A DNA stretch of 64,000 nt. Origin: YA12-FULL-51-18 sp041665305. Lineage in GTDB: Bacteria; Elusimicrobiota; Elusimicrobia; Elusimicrobiales; UBA9959. The translations under genes were made by a program, and so were the position numbers. The notes beneath the pieces are model-generated. The model worked only from the letters and a program-made list of their open reading frames with translations, was not told the DNA's origin and ran no database searches. Positions 24,945 through 33,510 of this stretch are shown one piece after another. Positions within the stretch are counted from its first letter, which is position 1; each line of letters opens with the position of its first letter. The stretch is from NCBI GenBank assembly GCA_041665305.1, contig JBAYJD010000010.1, positions 1 through 64,000 on the forward strand, read 5' to 3'.

Positions 24945-26769
24945 AGATACCCTCATATATATCCAAAATCTTCTGCGGTATCGGTTCTAGTGTGATATCA
25001 TCCCATCCGTCGAAATCGTGCCGGTTTAAGCCAAATGCATCAAGCGTAAAGCAATAGAGAATTTTCTTGCCGGTCATTTTGTCTAAATCTTTCTTAAGAT
25101 CCTTTAGCCCCTTGCGATTCATGGAATAATAAATAGCTAAAACCTGCCCCGATTGTTCAAAAATGCGATAGTCTTCCGTCGCTGTATTCTCATTGAAAAT
25201 ATTTTCTCGCAGACAAAGCATCTCGGTGCATTCACGAGTGATACGAACTTTGAGGTTGTCCCCCGTAATGGATTTTTTCACAAAAGATGTTTTGAAGTAT
25301 TTGAGATTTCCTGGCAACTTGCGAACACCATTGGCATTGTCCTTGAAGCCTTTAATGACTTTGCATAGCCTTGGATAAGTTACTCGCTGACAAATTCCAT
25401 ATTCTTCCATCTCTTTATCACTGAGTCCTTTATTCCTGAGGTCGTCCTCTAAACCGTTCAATTCATTGTTTGTGCATAAAATAAATTTTCTATGCCCACC
25501 GTCTTCTTTGTTGAGCTCGAGAACGGCATGCCCTGTGGTTCCAGACCCAGCGAAAAAGTCTAGCACCACGGAATCTTTTTTATTTTTCAAAGTGATTTTT
25601 AATGTGTCCAATACTGCGTAAAGTGATTTTGGGAAATCAAAACCTTTCGCCTTCCCTAAAATAATCTCCAGCAATTTGGTTCCATGTGTGGCAGCATCAT
25701 AGCGCGGATTATCCCACACTGTTTTCGGACGTAATCCTGTTTTGATTCTATCCTTAATTTTAACGCTATAAGAACCTGCACGATTTTTATCAATCTTGAT
25801 GTCGCCTTGAGCGATCAGGTTGGTTAAAGAAGGAATTGTTTGGCGCCAAACTCGCTTTTCCCCTTTTGTGTCTATTGGTAATATCTCAATCCCGCCACTT
25901 ATTTTTTTTGTTGAAACGGTGCCGGTCTTTTCGCTGTAGTAGATGGGATAATATGAGTTCGGCCGTTCTTTGGGAGTTGAAAATCCCCCTGTTCTGAGAA
26001 AATCTCGCCACTTATAGCGTGAAATTTCATCTTCAAATTTATATTCCGCTATATCGTCCTCATCCAATTCGAACAACTCGATGTTGGCATGAGAAATATT
26101 CTTGGCATAGAAAAAGTAATATTCATGGCATGTCGCAAAAAATTGATCCGTTGTCCGCCCTGATTTCTTATTTAGTACGACTACAGTCGCCATTCTGTTG
26201 TTTTCGCCAAAAATCTCATCCATCAGCATCCCTAACTGGAACACTTCATAATCATCGATTGTAACAACAATAATCCCATCGTCTGTTAAAAGCTGTTTGG
26301 CTAATCGTAACCGCTTCTGCATAAAAGTTAGCCATTTGCTGTGCCTATAAGCGTCATCGCGGTCAATATAACAGTTATTGTATTTCCAGGTTTTATTCCC
26401 TGTGTTGTAAGGCGGATCAATATAGATCAAATCAACTTTGCCCCGGTGGGTGTAATTCAAGACCGATAGGGCGTGATAGTTGTCACCCTCAATCAAAATA
26501 TTGCTTGGTGCAGAAGGGTCGCTTATGATTTCTTTGCCCTTAATTTCTTTTAACACCGGCAAAGCATCCTCAGATTCTTTTTCGAATTCCTCTTTAGTGC
26601 GTTCCTCGTCCCAAATCAGTCCATACTTTTTGCGAGACTCGAGTTTTTGGATCACGCTCAGGAGATCTTCCTTGGATAATTCTGAATAATCTTTTGCCAT
26701 AGCTCGCGCTCGCGGTTTTATGCGACGCTTTTCCCCTCTAATTACTTTGCGTTTATTTAATAATATCAT
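24934..26769 (-). CDS. mod: type III restriction-modification methylase Mod subunit
   Basis: 611 residues. Catalytic motif IV is IYIDPPYNTGN near residue 115, and the SAM-binding motif I is VVLDFFAGSGTTGHA near residue 415, the order of beta-class adenine-N6 methylases. The region between them is the target recognition part. The start at 26769 has AAGGGG upstream. An alternative at 26700 (MAKDYSELSKEDLL) matches the usual N terminus of relatives but lacks a ribosome site. The gap 26770-26880 has no gene; a 7-bp inverted repeat lies at 26826-26854. Confidence 0.9.
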   Translation of the reverse strand: MILLNKRKVIRGEKRRIKPRARAMAKDYSELSKEDLLSVIQKLESRKKYGLIWDEERTKEEFEKESEDALPVLKEIKGKEIISDPSAPSNILIEGDNYHALSVLNYTHRGKVDLIYIDPPYNTGNKTWKYNNCYIDRDDAYRHSKWLTFMQKRLRLAKQLLTDDGIIVVTIDDYEVFQLGMLMDEIFGENNRMATVVVLNKKSGRTTDQFFATCHEYYFFYAKNISHANIELFELDEDDIAEYKFEDEISRYKWRDFLRTGGFSTPKERPNSYYPIYYSEKTGTVSTKKISGGIEILPIDTKGEKRVWRQTIPSLTNLIAQGDIKIDKNRAGSYSVKIKDRIKTGLRPKTVWDNPRYDAATHGTKLLEIILGKAKGFDFPKSLYAVLDTLKITLKNKKDSVVLDFFAGSGTTGHAVLELNKEDGGHRKFILCTNNELNGLEDDLRNKGLSDKEMEEYGICQRVTYPRLCKVIKGFKDNANGVRKLPGNLKYFKTSFVKKSITGDNLKVRITRECTEMLCLRENIFNENTATEDYRIFEQSGQVLAIYYSMNRKGLKDLKKDLDKMTGKKILYCFTLDAFGLNRHDFDGWDDITLEPIPQKILDIYEGIYGY

Positions 26770-26880
26770 TTTATTGCTGTCCCCTTGGTAAGAAATTCAG
26801 GCGCAAAACGACATATTCTCCCCATGTAATGTTGCCTGTATGTCAGACATTACCTTCATTATGGACGTAAGTGCAAGTCG

Positions 26881-27483
26881 TCAAAAATTGAAACGTATAC
26901 CACAAGAGAATTGTCGGCTGCCGGTCCAGGTCGCTCCGGCAATACCTACAATTTCTATATTTCTGAATGGCGTAAAATCATCTATGTGACGAGATATCCC
27001 TATGCCTATAAATTTTGGCGATATGCCTGTTGTCATGCTGTACCGCCTCCAATAAAACCATTTCAGGTCAATCACCGGTAGAACCTTACCTGAGTAAACC
27101 ATCCCCCCGCCCAGACGCGCCGTAAACCCCCAGTCCTTGACCGCGATCTCCGGCAGTTTCTCTGACGCATTTTCTTTCGTTACGAGCTCGATATGCCCTT
27201 CCGGCGGAAGATACCGCTCCCGGTATTCAACCCGTGCTGGGCCGGTGCGCCATTTCTCTATTATGCGGTCACGGTACACCGTGACTGTCTGCTTTGTGTC
27301 CGGCGGCAATCCCTCTGTTTTGGTTGCCAGTTCTTGCGCATGGGATTGCTCGCGCCGGAGTCTCCAGAACATAAAGACGAACAGGATCGCCAAAATGACG
27401 AAAGCCGCGTCCTTGGGCCGCCGTACTAAGAATAGTGCGGCGGTTTTAACGACTCCATATAGTGTTTTAATCGCTTGAGCCAT
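26881..27483 (-). CDS. phage membrane-anchored protein, possible spanin
   Basis: 200 residues. One N-terminal transmembrane helix (about 24-42) is followed by a periplasmic charged segment and a beta-rich tail ending GIRFNF. An ending in Phe with alternating strands resembles an outer-membrane barrel-like tail. It is the last gene after holin and amidase, so a role in outer-membrane disruption or surface change is plausible. GAGGGG precedes the chosen ATG at 27483. Confidence 0.5.
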   Translation of the reverse strand: MAQAIKTLYGVVKTAALFLVRRPKDAAFVILAILFVFMFWRLRREQSHAQELATKTEGLPPDTKQTVTVYRDRIIEKWRTGPARVEYRERYLPPEGHIELVTKENASEKLPEIAVKDWGFTARLGGGMVYSGKVLPVIDLKWFYWRRYSMTTGISPKFIGIGISRHIDDFTPFRNIEIVGIAGATWTGSRQFSCGIRFNF

Positions 27484-27802
27484 TTTCGTCCCCTCCATGT
27501 GAGTCTCCCGAAGGACCGTGCCCGTTTCCATTGCCGTTCCCGTTCTTGACTCGCTCGTAGGTCTTGGTCAGCACATAGCCGGTGAAGATGACCGAAACCA
27601 CGCCGCCGGTCACGGTGACCACGGTGGTGATGGCGTCCGGATGGTAAAGCACCGTCCAGACGCAGATCCAGACGTAAAGCGCCATGTAAACCCAGTTCCA
27701 CAGGGCGCGAAGCGACTTGATGTCGCGCATCAGGTTCTTGGCGAAGTCGCTGTTCGCCGTTTTCCTGGCTAATTTCAGCGTGAGCCGCCTTATCCTGTCC
27801 AT
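27467..27802 (-). CDS. holin-like membrane protein
   Basis: 111 residues. Two hydrophobic segments (about 35-53 and 58-78) follow a basic N terminus. The tail is a Gly/Asn/His-rich low-complexity stretch. It starts on the amidase stop (TAATG overlap), the classic holin/endolysin neighbourhood. Holin function is inferred from size, topology and position. Confidence 0.6.
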   Translation of the reverse strand: MDRIRRLTLKLARKTANSDFAKNLMRDIKSLRALWNWVYMALYVWICVWTVLYHPDAITTVVTVTGGVVSVIFTGYVLTKTYERVKNGNGNGNGHGPSGDSHGGDENGSSD

Positions 27803-28377
27803 TAGAGTTCGCTCCTGAAAAGTGTCATGTCCCAGCATTTGCCCGGGCAGCTCTTCTGGCGCGGCAGCCCGAGTTTGTCGAATACCTCGCGGTGGCCGAT
27901 GACGTGGCTGGCGGGTATCCGGAACGCCTCCATAAACGACCGGGTAAGCCGCAGGTTGAAGTCCCACATCGCGGGATTGGGAGGGCCCTTGTCGAAATCT
28001 CCCACGCAGCAGAAGCCCAGGTATTCTGTGTTGAACTGGTCGGATGCGTCCTTGACCCCGGCATGCGCGCCGATCATGGTCAGCGACCTGCCCCAGCTGA
28101 ACACCGGCTGCCCGTTCACAAATTCAGTCCCGCCGTGGTAGCCCACAGCCTTCCAGGGCTTCTGGAACACCTTGCCTTGGTTCGCTTTCAACCGCCTCTC
28201 GAATTCCTCGGCGGAGACGGTGTTGTAATCCACGCGGTAGGAGGTGTGGTATTTAACTATGCCGTCCCAGTCCCGCGCCTGGCCGTCCGGCCCGGCGGAA
28301 TGGTGCCATACGATACCCTTCCACGGTCGGGCGCTCAAAGTGTCTATTTCTATACCCAGTCGCGTTTTTATCGTCAT
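27802..28377 (-). CDS. N-acetylmuramoyl-L-alanine amidase (endolysin)
   Basis: 191 residues. Features of the PGRP/amidase type 2 fold: GIVWHHSAGPDG with a zinc-binding His, YHTSYRV, AVGYHGGTEFVNG, HVIGHREVF and KSCPGKCWD near the end. It cuts the amide bond between muramic acid and the stem peptide at lysis. No signal peptide is seen, so export likely depends on the adjacent holin. The start is ATGA-coupled to the tail gene. Confidence 0.8.
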   Translation of the reverse strand: MTIKTRLGIEIDTLSARPWKGIVWHHSAGPDGQARDWDGIVKYHTSYRVDYNTVSAEEFERRLKANQGKVFQKPWKAVGYHGGTEFVNGQPVFSWGRSLTMIGAHAGVKDASDQFNTEYLGFCCVGDFDKGPPNPAMWDFNLRLTRSFMEAFRIPASHVIGHREVFDKLGLPRQKSCPGKCWDMTLFRSEL

Positions 28378-30779
28378 ATCTCCTCCATCTCGCAGTCTAT
28401 GGTGTGCCCCGAGTCCTTCACGACGTCCGTATACGGGAAAGGTAGTGCCTCTATCTTCCACGCCGCGTCGAATAAATCCCTCGGCCTGTATTTCGGCTCC
28501 GGCCAGAACGTTATGACCGGGTTGTCCGTAAAAATCTTCTCCAGCGCGTCCTTGTCCAGCTGCTCGATAAGTGAGACCGTCCATCTGGCCGAGTATTTAT
28601 TCTTCCCTCTGAATGAGATCAGTTTCCCCCCCAGCGTCCGGAACTCTCCGGAGGCGGTTAGCATGCGCCTGGGCTCGTACTTGTCGAAGCCGGGCAGAAC
28701 GGCCAGCAGCCGGCCGCAGTAGACCTCGCCGATTTTCTTGTTCTGGTTTGCTGTCTTGGTCGTCCGGGCCTCTATCTGTATTACGGGCGTGGATTGCGGC
28801 GTGAACGGGATTATGACATCGTCGTCCATTATCTCTCCGTCAAACAGCGTGGTTCCGCCCACGAACACGCGCAGGCTTTTCAGGTTCGTGTTCCGCAGTA
28901 TGACCGCGTCCACGTTCCGCAGTTCGTTCCCTCCGGACGGGCCGAGAAACGTCAACTGCAGCGTGACCGGAGAGGCATCGGAGGCATTGAGCGACGCCCA
29001 CTGGCTGGCCGCGTCTCCGTCCGCCAGCTTTTTTGTGTTCGCGGTTTCAACAAGCCCTTCCTCGCTCGATGTCACCATGACAAGGCCGGGTCCCGCCTCA
29101 TCCAATGACAGAATAATCGGCAGATCGTCATCGACCGCCGCCATTGCCGAGGTGAAATCGAACGAATTAAGCGTCGGCCCCGGGCTGGCTTTTATGAACT
29201 CAAGCTGTGTCTCGAAGATATAAGAAGCCGGAAGCGACAGCAGCCCCGTTTCCTTGGAACCAGCGGTTGCTGTGGCCACGGGATCGCCGAACGATTTGGT
29301 CTGTATGTCGGCAATCGTGTCGCCGGACCGGACGCGCACGTTTATCCTGCTGCCCGGCGCGGGCAGTGTCCGGTCCAGCGTAAAGCCGGTCACGTTGTGC
29401 TTTTGCTGAAACGTGTGCCTGAGCGTAACATGTCCGGAATCGGCCTCCACCGCAGTACCGGCCAGCTTGAAGTAGTCGAACCGGAACTTGGACGCGAACA
29501 TCTGATCGGAGTTGCCTATGTCCAGGAATTTACTGCCCGAAAGCGTCCTTACGACCGGCGAATCCGTGGTCTGCATGACCACCTGCGCCGGGTCGTCATT
29601 CTTGATGAGCTTAAAGCTGACCGTGCCCAGCGGCCCCTGCGTGACGTAGAGCGTGAACGCCATGCTTATCGTGTTCACCGGGAACAGCAGTGTGGGTGAA
29701 GCGCGGTTAAACGCTACCCAGGCCGAGCCGTTCCATGTCCATTCCTGACCGCCTGCAGCCACCACGACCGGAGTGAAATAAACGGTACTGTTCCCCGGCG
29801 AAGTCGAGACAAGCAGTTCCCATAGCAGGATGGCGTTCTTGTTCGCTATTGGAAGCGTTGCCGGGATCGGGTTCGCCTGCAGGATGCCGAACCCCCACTT
29901 TGCCGAGCTGGGCGTCGCCGCCGCGCCGTAGCGGTTGAACAGGAACCGTGTCTCGCACTCCATAGAATTGAGCGCCGAGTTGCGCACGGTCTCGATGTTC
30001 TTGGGGCTGGTCTCCGAGGGATAGTCAAACTCCAGGTATCCGCCCGTTTCCGGCGGGTCCGCGCTGCCGGGCGGAGAAGTCCCCCATACCTGGAAGTGGA
30101 AATCTATTAGGTCCTTGAGGTCCATCCCCACCAGCTCCCAGATATAATTCCAGGTACCGGTGCCGGTGTGGTAATACCCGGGCCGGCCGGAGCTGTAAGG
30201 GCTCAACGGGCTGCTCATCTGAGCGCCCCACTGGATGACGTTCGGATAGGTGTGCGACGCCCAGGTGGCGCGCAGGACGATGGCGTAAGGGATATTCGCC
30301 TGCAGTGCGACCGGAGTCGAGAAAGTGAATGTCACCGCGCCCTCGGTGGTCGGCACGCTGGAAGCTGCCACCGGCTGCGAGGTGCCTAGAATGGTGGACG
30401 TGGGAAGGGAATAGGCTGTGGCGGTCCGTATCTCGATAAGCAGGTTCTCGCCGGAGATGAATGTGCCGAACCGCCTCAACGGCAGCGTCACCTTGGTCAC
30501 GTTCTTGGCTCGCGCGTAATAGAACGCCTGTGAATTCGAGATGCCGTTTATCTCGAAAAAGCGGTTCAACGCTGCGATATTGAAAAGTTGTTCAAAGGCC
30601 GTCACGCCTTGCGGCACTTCCTTCCAAAGCGGGTCCTTCACGCCGTCGTTGAAATCATCGGCTATGGTAATAGGATACGTCATCCCCAGCTTAACGGGCA
30701 TGCTGGAAACGTCTATATTGGCGTTCTCTACATTGGCCTGAAACTGGCTCGCGCTGCTGAATATCCGTTTAACCGCCAT
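28374..30779 (-). CDS. phage tail-tip structural protein
   Basis: 801 residues. It begins MAVKRIFSSASQFQANVE and has beta-rich domains, including a lectin/laminin-G-like stretch around residues 250-420. The C-terminal region (SARWTVSLIEQLDKDALEKIF) resembles distal-tail proteins. It lies between the large tail protein and the lysis genes and has AGGAG upstream. The exact role (receptor binding or tip assembly) is not clear. Confidence 0.6.
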   Translation of the reverse strand: MAVKRIFSSASQFQANVENANIDVSSMPVKLGMTYPITIADDFNDGVKDPLWKEVPQGVTAFEQLFNIAALNRFFEINGISNSQAFYYARAKNVTKVTLPLRRFGTFISGENLLIEIRTATAYSLPTSTILGTSQPVAASSVPTTEGAVTFTFSTPVALQANIPYAIVLRATWASHTYPNVIQWGAQMSSPLSPYSSGRPGYYHTGTGTWNYIWELVGMDLKDLIDFHFQVWGTSPPGSADPPETGGYLEFDYPSETSPKNIETVRNSALNSMECETRFLFNRYGAAATPSSAKWGFGILQANPIPATLPIANKNAILLWELLVSTSPGNSTVYFTPVVVAAGGQEWTWNGSAWVAFNRASPTLLFPVNTISMAFTLYVTQGPLGTVSFKLIKNDDPAQVVMQTTDSPVVRTLSGSKFLDIGNSDQMFASKFRFDYFKLAGTAVEADSGHVTLRHTFQQKHNVTGFTLDRTLPAPGSRINVRVRSGDTIADIQTKSFGDPVATATAGSKETGLLSLPASYIFETQLEFIKASPGPTLNSFDFTSAMAAVDDDLPIILSLDEAGPGLVMVTSSEEGLVETANTKKLADGDAASQWASLNASDASPVTLQLTFLGPSGGNELRNVDAVILRNTNLKSLRVFVGGTTLFDGEIMDDDVIIPFTPQSTPVIQIEARTTKTANQNKKIGEVYCGRLLAVLPGFDKYEPRRMLTASGEFRTLGGKLISFRGKNKYSARWTVSLIEQLDKDALEKIFTDNPVITFWPEPKYRPRDLFDAAWKIEALPFPYTDVVKDSGHTIDCEMEEI

Positions 30780-30780
30780 T

Positions 30781-33510
30781 TTATATCTCCTGCAGGTCCA
30801 GCTCTGTCCTGAAATTCATCAAATCATGCGCTATTCCGAGCACCCGCGCGTCATACGCCGAGCCTATGCTGCGCGGCTGCTGCACGCTGAACGTCACCCG
30901 GTCACCGAGCTCAAGCTCCGGCATGAACCGCGCGGTCACCGTCGCCCGGCGCTTGGGTTCCTTGTAGCGGCCGAAATACCGCTTGGCCATTACGGTTGCC
31001 AGGTCCACATCGGTTTGAAATACAAGGCTGCCGCCGCCTACCGACAATGGCCTTACGCCGAACCGCTGCATAGAGGTCGGTGCGGTTTCGCCTTCGGTTG
31101 CGGAATCGGCGGTCTTCACGAACTGTCCAAACGTGGCGCGCACGCTGTTATAAACCCGGTCCCAGCCGGGCGAGACGCTCAGAACCTTTTCAATATTCGT
31201 GTCATTCAGCGTCAGTACCGGCGACGCGGCGGCTGATTTGTTCCTGAAAAATAACTTTCCGTCGCCGTCCAGGCCTATCTCGAAATCGGCGAGCTTGGCC
31301 AGCTCCTTGATTACTTCCAGTACGGACCGGCTGGCGTAATTAACCATAGAGATAAGTACGTTCCGCGTGGTCAGTGTTATAACACTGAGCCTTTGGATCG
31401 GAGGAATAACGCCGGACGTATTCATGAGCGATATAAACGCCATCTTCGCGGGCATCGGGAACCCCTGTGAGACCGCAAACTCGTCGGAGATTATCGTGTC
31501 ATTGGGCCCTATCGCTCTGTGGAAGCTGAATCCGGACTGGCTGTTGGCCCCGGCCGCAGTGAACCGCTGAACGCCGCCGTTATTGTTCTCGGTGACCGCT
31601 TTCCATGTATCCCATGAAACCGTCCCGGTGCCGCCGTCTATCAGCGGCGACTCCGCGATAGCGGGCAGCCAGAGCCGCTTAACGGCGTACGGCGCGCTTT
31701 CCAGCGTGTCGGTAAGGACTATCCTGAACTTGACGTATCTCGGCGACTGCACATTCGTCCAACTGCCGATGTTCCCGCCGTTAGATACCGCCGTCTCGGC
31801 CGAGTAACTATAATCGTCCGCGCTCCATGAATGGTAAAACTGCGCGCCCGAAGCCAAACCCTGCAACTCCGCAAAGAATGCCCCCAGCGTGTTTATAAGC
31901 GAGAACGTGGTCAGCCCGGCCAGTTGCACGCCGTAATCGACCTTCAATGTCAGCTGCCCGGTCGCTGGCGACGCGCTCACGCCGTTATAGCGTATGTAAT
32001 CGATATGGAACGTATTACTACCGCTGGACTGCAGTCTTACGCCGGATGTCCCGCTTGGGAACGCGCCCAATGTGCCTGATAAGACTTGCGCGCCGTCAAC
32101 GAACAGCGCCCAGGTTCCCGCTGACACGCTGGTGATCGTAAGCGCGAGCCGGAACGTGTGGAACTGCGTCAGATTAACGTTGTAATTCGCGCTGGTCGTC
32201 GCTGTCCGCACCCGGACTTGGTTGAGGTTCAGGAATTCTATCTGTGCGCCCAGAAACGGAGATTGGCCGACCATAGTGCCGATTGTCACCGTGCCGCTTA
32301 TGGAGCTGAACCGAATTCGCGTGCAGACGCAGCGCGACAGGCTGAACTCCTCTGCGGAGTTCTGCAGGACGTAATCCGATCCCCCGCCATGTGTTACGGT
32401 CCTGACGCTGCCTGACAGGCTTGTGGTCGTGCCGGATGGGACGAACTCGAACCACGGGAACGTGTAATTGCCCTCAACGGTGTTCTTCTCCTGGGCGGGC
32501 TCGTAATCGGCTTCGTACTGTGACGTCCATTGCGGGTGGATGCCGTTAGCTACGCGGTAGAAATTTATCCGGCTGACGTTTAACGCCGCCTGCCACTTGG
32601 AAACGGCGTCATAGGCGTCTATGGTCAACTGCCCGTCGCCTTCAGGCGGTTCGGTTTCGGGAGTTATAACGGCACGGCGGAGGCTATACGGCAGAAAATC
32701 GCCAATGCATGTGTGCAGTAGTTCCCGCTGGGCCGCCGGCTCGAAATTGACGGTTTCTACGGACAGCTTTTGAACCTGCGGGACGGTATTCAGCAGATCA
32801 TTCACAACGTCGTGTATCTGCCTGTCCCGCTTCCAGACTATGTAATCGGCCCGGACCTCCGCCCCGGACGCGGGCTGGATGGCGTCAAAGGTTATCTTCG
32901 CCTTCTTCTGCGGGTCGTTAAGATTTAACGCGCTCCATCTGGTGCCGGGCCGCAACGCCTCGCCGCCGACCCGGACCGCGTTAACCGACCCGACAGGCGT
33001 CTGCGCAAGCTCAAAATCGGATTTAACACCGTCGCCGATGCCGAGCAACTCGTTCGTCACCTGTATGGCGGCGGCGTTCGCGTCTGCGCTTTCAAGCAGC
33101 TGATCCATAGACTGGATGTCCAGTTGGACGGCGGGTGTGTCCGAATCCTCGATAATATCTTCAACCACTCCGGTAAAGGCCGGGAAGATTTCTTCCGCGC
33201 CTGCCGCTTTAAGGCCCAGTGAAATTCTTATTTTGGAATGAAACCTTAAAAATCCCAGAAACCGGCTGTCCCACTGTCTGGCCGTATTGTCGGCCTCCAT
33301 TCGTATATTGGACGCTTTGAATTCGTTCAGCGCGTCGGTGTCCAACTTCCAGGACAGCCGGTCAAGCCGGATTATCTCGCTCGTGATATCAATCGGCGAC
33401 GCTTCCCACCCCGACCCGTCGGCCAGCCTGCGGAAAAGCTCAATCTTGCGGACCGGATACATCAGGTTCGAAGCCTGTGCCGCCTTGAAATTGAGTGAAA
33501 CCGCCTTCAT
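30781..33510 (-). CDS. large phage tail protein (tip or hub)
   Basis: 909 residues, directly after the tape measure gene and ATGA-coupled to it. Position and length fit a tail-tip/hub protein of siphoviruses. The C-terminal 250 residues contain NYASRSVLEVIKELAKLADFEIG and LELGDRVTFSVQQPR, common in hub-like tail proteins. The middle part has a lectin-like beta domain. No enzyme motif is seen. Confidence 0.65.
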   Translation of the reverse strand: MKAVSLNFKAAQASNLMYPVRKIELFRRLADGSGWEASPIDITSEIIRLDRLSWKLDTDALNEFKASNIRMEADNTARQWDSRFLGFLRFHSKIRISLGLKAAGAEEIFPAFTGVVEDIIEDSDTPAVQLDIQSMDQLLESADANAAAIQVTNELLGIGDGVKSDFELAQTPVGSVNAVRVGGEALRPGTRWSALNLNDPQKKAKITFDAIQPASGAEVRADYIVWKRDRQIHDVVNDLLNTVPQVQKLSVETVNFEPAAQRELLHTCIGDFLPYSLRRAVITPETEPPEGDGQLTIDAYDAVSKWQAALNVSRINFYRVANGIHPQWTSQYEADYEPAQEKNTVEGNYTFPWFEFVPSGTTTSLSGSVRTVTHGGGSDYVLQNSAEEFSLSRCVCTRIRFSSISGTVTIGTMVGQSPFLGAQIEFLNLNQVRVRTATTSANYNVNLTQFHTFRLALTITSVSAGTWALFVDGAQVLSGTLGAFPSGTSGVRLQSSGSNTFHIDYIRYNGVSASPATGQLTLKVDYGVQLAGLTTFSLINTLGAFFAELQGLASGAQFYHSWSADDYSYSAETAVSNGGNIGSWTNVQSPRYVKFRIVLTDTLESAPYAVKRLWLPAIAESPLIDGGTGTVSWDTWKAVTENNNGGVQRFTAAGANSQSGFSFHRAIGPNDTIISDEFAVSQGFPMPAKMAFISLMNTSGVIPPIQRLSVITLTTRNVLISMVNYASRSVLEVIKELAKLADFEIGLDGDGKLFFRNKSAAASPVLTLNDTNIEKVLSVSPGWDRVYNSVRATFGQFVKTADSATEGETAPTSMQRFGVRPLSVGGGSLVFQTDVDLATVMAKRYFGRYKEPKRRATVTARFMPELELGDRVTFSVQQPRSIGSAYDARVLGIAHDLMNFRTELDLQEI

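Noticed and set aside
26770..26880. Left prophage attachment site next to the mod gene
   Set aside because: No copy of the shared att sequence, no tRNA fragment and no recombinase half lies here. Only a 7-bp inverted repeat is seen.
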